From Chondrus crispus (lineage: Eukaryota > Rhodophyta > Florideophyceae > Gigartinales > Gigartinaceae): 64,000 nucleotides of DNA. Below the pieces are notes generated by a model that saw nothing but the letters and a program-made list of their open reading frames with translations, ran no database searches and had not been told where the DNA came from. Each line of letters starts with the position of its first letter. Positions within the stretch are counted from its first letter, which is position 1. This document shows, one piece after another, positions 30,341 through 39,350 of the stretch. The position numbers and the translations under genes are program-made. The DNA lies in contig NW_005179167.1 of the NCBI RefSeq assembly GCF_000350225.1, forward strand, positions 32,834 to 96,833, in the 5' to 3' direction.

Positions 30341-30920
30341 TCTGGCATAACGGCGGTTCACGTTTAGATTTAGACTAGATCAATACGAGCCACACACGCC
30401 CACACGTGTACCCACACGTGTACAGGGCGCGCAAGTGGTCACACCTACACGTGTGATACACGTGTACGAGGCGCGCATACCCACAAGCACACGTGTACCC
30501 ACACGTGTACAGTCAGCACGGGACGGCCCGCGCTGACTACAGTAGCTCTACAGTACAGTCCGTACTGTACTGTAGAATGTTAGGGTTGATTGTATATTAA
30601 ATAGCGGAGCAGACCGGCGGCGGTGAGAGGGACAAGCACGGACTTGTGCACGACCTACCGCCTAGGTCCGTCTTCCAGCTTAACTAACGAGTGCGATTCG
30701 CCTTCGCGCGCGTTAACCGGGACAAAGCGGGTAGGGGACAGCTGCGTACGCGAGCGAGCCTAGATCCGCCTCCGCCGGTCAGCGCTGGTACGTTACCCAG
30801 CGCTGCTCCAGGGCCGCTTCCCTGTCTCGTTAGCTGTGTGTTCTCCCCGTCTTCTCGCCCATCGTACGGGGTCTACGCCCAGTCAGGTGACTCTCCTTCT
30901 TGCACTCTCGGTCGCTAATA
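30341..30920 (+). repeat. 3' LTR of Gypsy-2 (3' end approximate)
   Basis: Starts TCTGGCATAA (TG start mutated) right after the polypurine tract. Its order of blocks matches the Gypsy-3 LTR: TTAGAnTAGATCAA, a CACGTGT-rich part, CTACAGTA/TACTGTAG palindromes, a TATA-like GTATATTAAATA (30,591-30,602), then GGGACAAGCACGG and GGGGTCTAC near the end. The right end is placed by homology near 30,920. Confidence 0.65.
30402..30508. promoter_or_regulatory. Array of six ACACGTGT sites in the Gypsy-2 LTR
   Basis: ACACGTGT begins at 30402, 30414, 30447, 30458, 30489 and 30501. The 8-mer is palindromic and contains the CACGTG core bound by bHLH and bZIP factors in plants and fungi. It lies about 80 nt upstream of the TATA-like sequence, so it would act as an enhancer. 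Binding here is inference. Confidence 0.5.
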
Positions 30921-31005
30921 ATGTTTGCACTCTCTGTTAATGATATTTTGGGACCGTCCGAGAGTCAATAATATGTAAATGCACTGTGTTGTAGGGTAGA
31001 GACTT

Positions 31006-31369
31006 TAGTCTACGATTAATGCATTGCAAGCTTTAGAGAAAAAACACCGTGACATATATTTCATATGTGTCACACACGTGTAGGACAAATGTCATACGTG
31101 TCATACACGTGTCAAATCAAGAATAATGAAACATGTTCAAAACGTACTGTAGAGTGCCACTGTGTACAGCTATTACACGTGTCAGCACAAAAATGAAGCA
31201 TGCTGTCAACACAAAAATGAAGCATGCTCATAATTGCGAGGAAAGTGCGACTGAAGACATAAGCGCCCCTTTTACACGTTGAAAACCAAAGTTGTTACGT
31301 TTCACGTGCTGAGGGTTTTCGCTTCTACACGTGTCATGAGTGTCAGCATGTGGTCGTACAATTACAACA
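31006..31369 (-). repeat. LTR-gamma fragment (Copia type), inverted
   Basis: Read on the minus strand it starts TGTTGTAATTGTACGACCAC at 31369 and runs to TAGACTA at 31006. It matches the LTR at the right end of the window (63,660-64,000) from its TATA-like position to its 5' end. It abuts Copia-1 gag exactly at its 5' terminus and lacks its R/U5 part. The DNA between 30,921 and 31,005 is unassigned. Confidence 0.65.
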
Positions 31370-32631
31370 GTGCCAGGGTGTAGCAGTGCGAAAGAGACAT
31401 GGGAAGCAATTCTGAATGTGTTTGAGCGTCATACTTTGCTCAACAAACTTGCCGCCCGTCGCGACTTTTACACTGTATCCATGGTCCCATCCGAGAAAGT
31501 GCTCGTGTTCATCAATCGTGTGAAGCAACTTGCTGCCAGATTGCAGTCAATGAGTGTTGAGATTGACGATAAAGAAATTGCAATGGCTGTGTTGAATGTC
31601 TTGCCTCCACGATTCGATAACCTGATTGTTGCTCTTGACGCACTTGGCAATGAAGATAAAGTGTTTGGACTCGAGTTTGTGAAGAGTCGTCTGCTGCAAG
31701 AAGAACAACGAGAAAGCATGAAGACCGCTTCTGCTTCAACACCACATGCACCAGCACTTGTCAATCGTATGCCTATTCGACGCGATATGAAATGTACGAA
31801 TTGCAATAGACATGGGCATACTGCAGCGCGTTGCTGGGGCAAGGACGTGAATGGGCGCCGACCTGCGCCGCCAGATGGGTTTCGGTCACGCAACACTGGC
31901 TTGAAGCCAAGTGCATTCGTTTCTCGAGATGACAATTCTACTGCTGCCTTTGCAGAGAGTGACTTTACTTGCTTGCTTTCGACTTCCACTCCAGAAAAGA
32001 GGGCTGCAAACGCAAGGTCATGGCTTGTCGATTCCGGTTGCAGCGCTCACATTACGTTTGATCGCTCTTTGTTCTTTACGTATGAACAGATGCAATCTGG
32101 ATCAGTCGAGATGGGCACGAAGGCTAGAGCTAATGTCGCTGGTCGCGGCGAGGTAGAATTCATGTTGAACGTCAACGGTAGTCCCCATCCTCGCAAATTG
32201 TCAAACGTTTTGCATGTCCCTGATTTCGGATACTCGCTACTGTCTGTTAGCGAAATGGTTTCAAAGGGTTTGCAAGTGTCATTTGAAAATGAGAAATGCC
32301 GCGTTACTGCAGGACCAACTGTAGTTGCCACAGCGAGTCAAGTTGGGGATTTGTACATACTTGACGTCATGAATGAAACCTTTTCTGCTCACGTAGTTAC
32401 CCTGCAGACGCTACATGAACGCATGGCCCATGTTAATGTACAAGGAATCGCATCAATGATTCACAATAATGTGGTAAGTAGCATCAACGTTCGTCAAAGC
32501 GATGTGATCAGTGCAATGAATCCGAAGTCTGACAATCACTCTCTCATTTGTCCTGCGTGTGTGTTTGGCAAAGCAACGCGATCAGTAATCCCAAAACAGC
32601 GATCATCGTCTCGAGCACATAACTGTCTTGC
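31370..32631 (+). pseudogene. Copia-1 gag and protease
   Basis: Lacks the start of gag; the first native residues are the PGCSSAKETW stretch. Gag has the UBN2 copia pattern (LLNKLAARRDFY, INRVKQLAARL, ALDALGNEDK, SRLLQEEQR) and a CCHC knuckle C-x2-C-x4-H-x4-C at 31793-31834. Protease follows with WLVDSGCSAHITF (DSG at 32030-32038). The GAG_pre-integrase zinc region (LHERMAHV ... CPACVFGKATRS) ends at a one-base deletion near 32,630. Confidence 0.85.
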
Positions 32632-33811
32632 TTGGTACATTCTGACGTTTGCGGTCCGCTCGAAGTACAGTCGATTGGTGGTTCGAGATACTTCATTACA
32701 TTTGCAGATGATCACTCGAACTGGGTAGTTGTGTACACGATGAGAAATAAATCTGAGGCGTTTGCAAAATACAAGTTGTATGAAAAGTTGGCTCAAACCC
32801 ACACTGGTCGCAAAGTAAAGGTGCTTCGCACTGATCGAGGGGGAGAGTACTTGTCGACGGAATTCAAGTCGCATTTAGATTTAAACGGTACGCCGCACCA
32901 ACTCACAACGGCGTACACCCCTGAACAAAACGGTGTTGCTGAACGTTTAAATCGAACTTTGATTGATCTTGTCCGCTCAATGCTTTCTCATAAACAGGTC
33001 ATTAAGCGATTCTGGGCCGAGGCTCTTGCCACTTCGGTATATGTACGTAATCGAGTTACTTCACGCGCTTTGCCGGTTAATACAACTCCGCACCACATTT
33101 GGATGAATTCCACTCCAAATGTTGGCCATTTGCGAGTATTTGGGTCAAAGAGTTGGTATACCAAAATTAGAGCTCCGTAAGCTGGACTTGCCAGCGCGTG
33201 AAGCAATGTTTCTCGGGTACTCGCAATGCAGTAAGGCATACAAACTTTGGGACGGAGAGTTGAATAAAATTGTTGTGTCACGGGATGTCAAGTTTGATGA
33301 ATCGACATGTGGTATGCATGACATTCCTGCACACGAAAGTGATTCAATCAACTCTGATGTTGACGTTGTACTGCTCGATGGCGACAATGGGAATACAGCT
33401 GATACCCCAAATACGGATGAGGTCGGTTCTGAAGAGGATGAAGTTTCGGAGGAGGTTCTTGAAAACGATGGCGCTCATTCTGTAAGTGAGGATGATGAAG
33501 ATGAAGATGATGTACCAACTGCCGTCGAAACTCCGAATGTCACCCCTCCAACTCCGACTCCAGCTGTGCGAAGATCGTCTCGAGTCAGCAGACCTCCCGG
33601 ATCATGGTGGAGGAGCAACGTTGCAGCTGCTCTTCTTTCACATGCGCATGTCGCTATTGAAGGTCCCAAGACTTTCAACCAGGCAACCAACGGTCCTAGA
33701 GCTGCATTTTGGCAGACCGGCATTGACAAAGAACTTGCCTCGCAGACAAAGAATCGGACTTGGAAACTTGTTCCTCGATCTGAGGCGTCAAACATCTTGA
33801 CATCTAGATGA
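32632..33811 (+). pseudogene. Copia-1 integrase and linker
   Basis: D-D-E triad visible: VHSDVCGPL, LRTDRGGEY and NGVAERLNRT, so catalytic residues are intact. A second frameshift near 33,165 falls after GSKSWYT, and the frame opening at 33119 continues (AMFLGYSQCSKAYKLW). The acidic linker (EEDEVSEEVLE, DDEDEDD) precedes SSRVSRPPGSWW. The frame ends at TGA 33809-33811 where the related copies have TGG (RWVF). Confidence 0.85.
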
Positions 33812-35242
33812 GTTTTCAATGTCAAGCAACTGCCTGATGCAAATGGCCATATAGTTGAAAGTGCAAAAGCCAGACTTCTTGCTCGTGGATTCCAGCAAGT
33901 GCAAGGTCTTGACTATACTGAGACATATGCCCCTGTCATAAAGTTTACCACTATTCGTCTACTTCTTGCCTTAGTTGCTCATTACGACCTCGAACTTCAT
34001 CAGATGGATGTCGTGACTGCGTTTTTGAACGGCGACTTGGATGAAGACATCTACATGGAGCAACCCGAACGGTGCATTGACAAAAGCAAAAGTGACCACG
34101 TGTGCAAACTTTTGAAAGCACTTTACGGTCTTAAACAAGCACATCGTCAATGGCATGTCAAAGAGGATGATTTCTTAGTTGGTGAATTGGGATTCGAGAC
34201 TTCGCGTAGTGATCCTTGTCTCTACATTAAACGCATCGGTAACACTATCATGCTGATTGCACTTTATGTCGATGACTTGTTACTCGCCGGTAGCGATATC
34301 GATGCAATCAAATGGATGAAGGGGGAGCTTAATAACCGGTTTGAGATGAAAGACCTTGGTGAAGCAAAAGTCTGCATTGGTCTTGAGATTCAAAGGGATC
34401 GCACCGCCAAGACGTTGAGTCTCACTCAAACTAAGTATGCATCAAAAGTGCTTGAGCGTTTTGGAATGTCAACGTGTAACCGCTCTCTGACTCCAATGGA
34501 ACAAGGTCACACAACCACGATTTCAACCGAAAACGACTCCGAAACAAATGTACCGTATCGTGAGGCAGTGGGATCCCTGATGTACTTGATGGTTGGCACT
34601 CGTCCAGACTTGGCATATGCGATTGGAAAGCTTTCTCAACATTCTGCCAACCCATGTGAGTCACACTGGGCAGGTGTGAAACGGGTAATGCGATACGTGC
34701 AAGGGACTCGAAACTTAGGAATCGTGTTTGACAGTAAATCCAAATCGCCGGAGTTGTTCGGCTACAGTGATGCTGACTGGGCCGGTTGTTCAGACTCTCG
34801 CAAGTCGACCAGCGGATATGTTTTCAAGTTCTGCGGTGGAGCGATCAGTTGGAGTTCCCGGAAACAGACTGTGGTTGCAACTTCGACGTGTGAAGCTGAG
34901 TACATTGCACTATGTGAAGCGTGTAAGGAGGCGACTTGGTTGCGTCAAGTGGTTGCTGATGTTCTTGGACTTGATTCTGATCCCACGATTGTGATGGGGT
35001 GTGACAATGCAGGGACTATTTCGTATGCGCAGAATGAATCGGTCAATCGTCGTAACAAACATGTTGATGTGAAATACCACTATGTACGAGATGCAATTAA
35101 GAGAAACGTCATATCTTTGTCACATTGCCCGACCACTTCCATGCCTGCAGATATCCTGACGAAAGCACTTGGGCGAGTTCTGTTCCAGAAGTTTGTAGAA
35201 CTTCTACGGCTTGCAGTAGCTACTTCTGGTAAAAGCATGTGA
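33812..35242 (+). pseudogene. Copia-1 reverse transcriptase and RNase H
   Basis: Same frame as the preceding segment after the [50 protein letters not shown] and the catalytic YVDD (34265-34276). RNase H: YSDADWAGC, STSGYVF, TSTCEAEYIAL and DNAGTISYA. The end is CPTTSMPADILTKAL, the usual copia terminus. No break occurs in the last 447 residues. Confidence 0.9.
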
Positions 35243-35244
35243 TC

Positions 35245-35253
35245 GAGGGGGAG
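35245..35253 (+). promoter_or_regulatory. Polypurine tract of Copia-1
   Basis: GAGGGGGAG lies immediately before the LTR start TGTTGTAATT. Copia-2 has the same arrangement (GATCGAGGGGAGG before its LTR at 42460). Confidence 0.8.
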
Positions 35254-36192
35254 TGTTGTAATTCTACGACCACATCCTGATATGCATGACACACAATGAC
35301 AGGTATGACACGTGTAAAAGCAAAAACACACCGCGTGAGAAGCTGAGCACGTCTGATTTTCAACGTGTACACGTGTGATTTCTGTCCACAGTTGCACTTT
35401 ACAGTACTTCAGGAGTAAGTTTGGTTTTCAACGTGTACACGTGTGAAATATGTACACGGTTGCGGTGTACAGTACGATCTGAGCATGTTTCATTTTCTCC
35501 GCCCGACACGTGTATGACCTGGACACGTGTCCTCATTACACTGTCGGACGAGTACAGTACGCCTGCAGTCTTACAGACAAAGTGTAGAACCTTAGTGGCG
35601 GGTGCCTGGCACGTGCCAAAGGTTTACCGCGTCCATGGAGTGCAGCACGGGTACAGCAGGACACAAAGATACCGTTGCGCGAGTTTTGAATTCGTAAGGC
35701 AAAATGTGCACTGTTGTAATTGACAGTGGACAGGACCTCACGAGAGATTCAGATTCATAAGGCAACGTGTGCCGTGTAAACCGTCCTTGCAGGATTGATT
35801 TGAATTCGTAAGGCAACGTGTGAGCTGTAAACGTGCCTTACGAATTTGTGCCACGCTGGATTTGGAATAGTAAGGGAATTTGTGATTTGCTATGCTTTGT
35901 GGTACTGCCTTACTAATTTCTCCGTCATGACAGTGCTAATTCGTAAGGCGGTTTTCTGTTCTGTTTGTTGGGCCATCGCCAGTTTGGCTGAGTAGCAAGA
36001 CGGGCACATGTGTTAGAGCCAATACATTTGTAGTATGTGTGTCGTAGTGTTTGGTAGTAGAGTTCCAGAAGATTGCAGAAGTGTATAAGTAGTGCCAGAA
36101 GTTGGCGACTCAAAGTAAATCGGTACCCAATCCTTCAACTTCACCTCATCACCCGTCCTTCGAATCCCCTTCGCCCCGCTGACCTACCATTA
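35254..36192 (+). repeat. LTR-alpha: 3' LTR of Copia-1
   Basis: A 939-bp LTR from TGTTGTAATTCTACG to ACCTACCATTA. It contains several CACGTGT sites (35,300-35,540), a seven-copy GTAAGG array (35688-35950), a TATA-like TATAAGT at 36,084 and a C/T-rich end. It is joined directly to an LTR-beta lacking its first about 350 bp. Confidence 0.75.
35688..35950. repeat. Seven direct and inverted AATTCGTAAGGC-like motifs
   Basis: Direct copies near 35688, 35752, 35802, 35865 and 35935; inverted copies (GCCTTACGAATT, GCCTTACTAATTT) near 35835 and 35907. LTR-beta carries looser versions (ATTAGTAAGGTG at about 36,658 and 36,784). This suggests binding sites in U3. Confidence 0.65.
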
Positions 36193-37107
36193 GTTTTGGG
36201 GGTTTCAAGTGGTTTGCCATGGTTGTAATGGGTAATTTCCTGGGGCCCCTGGGCGGGACACATGTCTGCCGTGTACACATGTACACGTGGCCAAGTGGAT
36301 TCGTGTACGTACACATGTACACGCATCCAAATGTATGCACATGAGGGTTTACAGTTTTACAGTGTCAGACTGTTTGCGATCCTGCGCGTGTCCGAGTACA
36401 GTACATGTGAATCAATAGTACAACAAGTACTTCTCGCGAGAGGAATACAGTTGTGCGATTATTCTGTGTACGCGTCACGCTGTATGCGAGTCTTGCGTGA
36501 GCACGCGCCGTTGCACTGTGCTCTCGTCATAGTGCGCCGTTGGAAGCAAGTTCATGACAGTACTCGTGTGATTTACATGTATTCTCATGTGAGTTGTGTA
36601 GAAAGTCTGGATGCACATTGTTATAACTTGCCATAATTATCTGACAGTGCTTGGCGAAATTAGTAAGGTGAGAAACAAGGATACGTATGGCGATTGTGAT
36701 ATGGAAGACGTTTGCGTTGTTGGAAATAGACAAGTGCCAAGTTGTTCGTTGCACAACAATGAAGTCTGGCATGATTGGATGCAGATTAGTAAGGTGTGAA
36801 ACAGTTGCATGCATAGGGCCATGGTTTACAGTCATTTGGAATGTGTAGAAATAGTTATGAGCTAATAGTTACGAATCGATACGTAAGGTGGAAATCGAAC
36901 AGTATGGTCGGGCCACAAGAGGACCGCGCTTGGTCGCGCGTAGTAGAGTATGGTTTACTAGGAGTCAGAGTAGAGCGATAGTGTAGCACTCGAAGTGTAT
37001 AAGTATCGCAGGAAAACGGCTTCAAAGTAAACCTCGGCACCAGCTCCTTCACTCACACACATCAACCTGCCCTCCTTCTTTCCCTTGCCCCTCCGATCCT
37101 ACCATTA
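36193..37107 (+). repeat. 5' LTR-beta of Copia-2, first about 350 bp missing
   Basis: From TTTTGGGGGTTTCAAG it follows the 3' LTR-beta closely to its end CTACCATTA. It contains palindromic GTACACATGTAC motifs, the uninterrupted site (GCATC, 36323-36327) into which Gypsy-3 inserted in the other LTR, and a TATA-like TATAAGTAT at 36,998. Short frames inside occur in both LTR copies and are not called as genes. Confidence 0.75.
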
Positions 37108-37124
37108 GGTTATGGGCCCAGTCC
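37108..37124 (+). promoter_or_regulatory. Primer-binding site: initiator tRNA-Met anticodon arm
   Basis: GGTTATGGGCCCAGTCC directly follows the LTR. Its first 14 bases are the complement of CTGGGCCCATAACC, the anticodon arm of eukaryotic initiator tRNA-Met, the half-tRNA primer used by Drosophila copia. This fixes the LTR end and the element's polarity. Confidence 0.8.
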
Positions 37125-37144
37125 CTCGCTATCCTTCCGCTGCA

Positions 37145-37480
37145 TGAGTCTGTCGTTCCCGTTCCGTTGTTTCTGCCGTCGTTGTCGTTGTCGTTCTCGC
37201 TGCTGTTTCTCGTCGTTGTTCCCGCTGGTCTTCTCGCTGTCGTTGTCGCTCTCGCTCTTGCCGTCGTTCCTGGTTTTGGTTTTCGCTGCTGCTGTCGTTC
37301 TTGCGATTGTGTGTCAGTTGGTCTTGGTGATCGCTCCTGCTGTCTTCGTTGTTTTCATCCTTGGTTTGGCTTTCGTTCTTGCTGTTGTTTTTGCTGCTGT
37401 CTCTGTCTTTGGTGTTCGTCTTCGCTCTCGCTGTCGCTACCGCCGCCGTCGTCAATCTCGTATTTGGTTTTTTGTCACTG
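37145..37480. repeat. Low-complexity CGTTGT/TCTCGCT-rich leader segment
   Basis: Imperfect hexamer-like runs of TCGTTG, TCTCGC and TTCTTG. All six frames give biased peptides (Arg/Cys, Leu/Val/Phe, or Arg/Glu/Gln). The long hydrophobic and SR-like frames here are products of this bias. Confidence 0.6.
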
Positions 37481-37590
37481 TTTCATGCAAAGTAAGTTAT
37501 CAATTTCTTTTCATTTCCTGCACATCTAAGTGATCGTCTTTGCACGTTTTGGTGATTCTTAAGAGCAATAATTCCAAAACTTGTTTCTGA

Positions 37591-38154
37591 CGATTTTCTT
37601 GTATTCTTTCTGAATACCTGTTCTACGGGGTTGTGCTAGATCTGGAATTAGTACCGGTGTGCTTTGCGCCTGGGAAGCTGGTCACCGGTCGAACGGTTCG
37701 GACATCGGAGGTCGTATCCGTTGAGGTGCTTGAGCCTGAGGACCAACCTTCGCCTCAGCTCGCGCTTCCGGGTGCGTCGTCGAGTAGCGCACCTTATATA
37801 ATTCCTCGTATTCCTCGCTCTTTTCCCGCACCAATAAAGAGAACTACGCATCGCCTCTCGGCTCGGAAAGGGGCTGTTCTCGCGGATAAAGAGTTTAAGC
37901 GTGAGCGCAAGGGGAATCGTGAGGTGTGCCCGCGGTATAAGCGGTTTTGTAAAGTGTGCGGCGTTAGTGGCAATAGTGCGAAGGCCTTTTACGATCACAC
38001 TCAATGTAGGTCTCATCGCATTCAGGTTGCCAACGCCAAACAGACTCGGCGGTGTATTTCCTGCAATCGCGTCTTTGAGTCTCACGGGCACCTGAAGTGC
38101 CACGAGAACGGTGCGGCACACTTAAAGGTAGTTTGTGAACAGAATAGTCAGTGA
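37591..38154 (+). CDS. C2H2 zinc-finger reading frame in the Copia-2 leader
   Basis: An open frame of about 187 residues between the primer site and gag. It has no ATG, so it is a 3' exon or 5'-truncated. After a Pro/Ser linker and a basic stretch (KEFKRERKGNRE) come two zinc fingers of identical spacing, C-x2-C-x12-H-x5-H: CKVCGVSG...DHTQCRSH and CISCNRVF...CHENGAAH. This spacing is that of matrin/JAZ/U1-type fingers, which bind double-stranded RNA or nucleic acids. AAGTAAGTT near 37,490 is a possible upstream 5' splice site. It is not part of any standard copia polyprotein; capture of host sequence is the likely source. Confidence 0.5.
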   Translation, partial: RFSCILSEYLFYGVVLDLELVPVCFAPGKLVTGRTVRTSEVVSVEVLEPEDQPSPQLALPGASSSSAPYIIPRIPRSFPAPIKRTTHRLSARKGAVLADKEFKRERKGNREVCPRYKRFCKVCGVSGNSAKAFYDHTQCRSHRIQVANAKQTRRCISCNRVFESHGHLKCHENGAAHLKVVCEQNSQ

Positions 38155-38324
38155 TTTCTTTCTAATAAATTCGCTTCTCTGCTCTCAAATTTTTCCTAGT
38201 GCAACTTCATAGTAATCATATCGAACTTCTTATAGGGGTCGGCTTGCCATTGTGTTGACTATCGGTTGACGGCTTGGGATCCCTGAACGGATTTTTCGAA
38301 TACTTCAAGTCTTTTTGCACTAAA

Positions 38325-39350
38325 ATGGAAGATCAAGGAGGAGGAGGATCCATCAGAATCGATAAACTGACGGACTCCAACTTCTACGCGTGGAAGCAGA
38401 AAATACAACTTCTGCTTTCACTACGTGATGTTGATCAGTACATCATCGAAGGAAGGGTTCCGAGTGATGAACACCCTGACGAGAGTAGGAAGTGGGTCAG
38501 AGGTGGCAGTAAAGCCAAAGCACTGATTGGCCTCTCGTTGTCAGATGAGCATCTCGAGCATGTACGTGATGCTGCAACTGCTCTTGAGATGTGGGAATCA
38601 ATCCCTAATGTGTTTGGAAGGCATAATCTGCTCAACAAACTGGCTGCTCGTCGTGAGTTCTACACTGTTAAGATGTTTACGGGAGAAAAGGTTCTCGCAT
38701 ACATCAATCGTGTAAAGCAGCTGGCAGCTATTCTTAAGTCAATGAGTGTAAACGTCGATCATAAAGAGATGGCGATGGCTGTGCTCAATGGTTTTCCCTC
38801 ACGATTTGAGGTTCTTATTGTTGCGCTGGATGCTCTGGGTAATGAAGAAAAGATATTCAGTTTGGACTTTGTGAAAAGTCGTCTGTTGCAGGAAGAGCAA
38901 AGAGCCAACATGAAGTGTAGTTCTTCACACACATCGGCGCTGATCAATCGCGCCCCGAACAATCGTGACAATAACGATTACAATTGTACGAACTGTGGTC
39001 ACTCGGGCCATACAGCAGCTCGCTGTTGGGGCAAGGATTTGAATGGGCGTCGCCCGGCTCCTCCTGTCGGATACAAGCCACGAATGGCTCAGTGGAAGCA
39101 GTCTGCAATGGTTACACAGAAAAGTGATAACGAAATGATTGTAAACAACGTCGATTTCACGTGTCTGATGTCAAAAGTTCCGCAGGCCCAAGCACCCGGA
39201 ATGTCGTCTTCATGGCTTTTTGACTCCGTTTGTACAGCGCACATCACATTTGACCGATCGTTGTTTTCGACGTATGTGCCACTTGAGTCCGGGTCTGTTG
39301 AGATGGGAACCAAAGCCAGTGCAAAACGGGCCGTGATGACGTCCACTTAA
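38325..39350 (+). pseudogene. Copia-2 gag and start of protease
   Basis: ATG 38325 opens MEDQGGGGSIRIDKL, the intact gag N-terminus missing in Copia-1 and Copia-3. UBN2 pattern as in Copia-1, CCHC knuckle CTNCGHSGHTAARC, and protease WLFDSVCTAHITF: the active site reads DSV, with Gly mutated to Val. A deletion near 39,325 shifts the frame. Confidence 0.85.

Larger units (their letters stand above)
20882..30920 (+). mobile_element. Gypsy-2: 5'-truncated Ty3/gypsy chromovirus with long post-pol region
   Basis: Same family as Gypsy-3 on the minus strand. Order: protease, RT, RNase H, integrase, chromodomain, hairpin/polypurine cassette 1, 4.7-kb non-pol region, cassette 2, 3' LTR. It has two protease-side frameshifts, a TGA in the integrase zinc domain and a frameshift before the chromodomain, so it cannot move by itself. 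Gag and the 5' LTR are missing. The 3' end of its LTR is not sharply defined and abuts an inverted LTR-gamma fragment. Confidence 0.8.
31370..36192 (+). mobile_element. Copia-1: 5'-truncated Ty1/copia element
   Basis: Order is gag, protease, integrase, RT, RNase H (copia order), then a polypurine tract and one 939-bp 3' LTR (LTR-alpha). The 5' LTR, leader and first part of gag are missing; an inverted LTR-gamma fragment stands there. The pol carries two frameshifts (about 32,630 and 33,165) and one TGA (33809), so the copy is dead. Confidence 0.85.

Noticed and set aside
36262-36835. Short frames in LTR-beta that recur at 57,769-58,273
   Set aside because: Conserved only because the two LTRs are copies of each other; no protein features.
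37129-37533. Hydrophobic and SR-like frames on both strands
   Set aside because: Products of the low-complexity CGTTGT/TCTCGCT sequence; all frames are biased.
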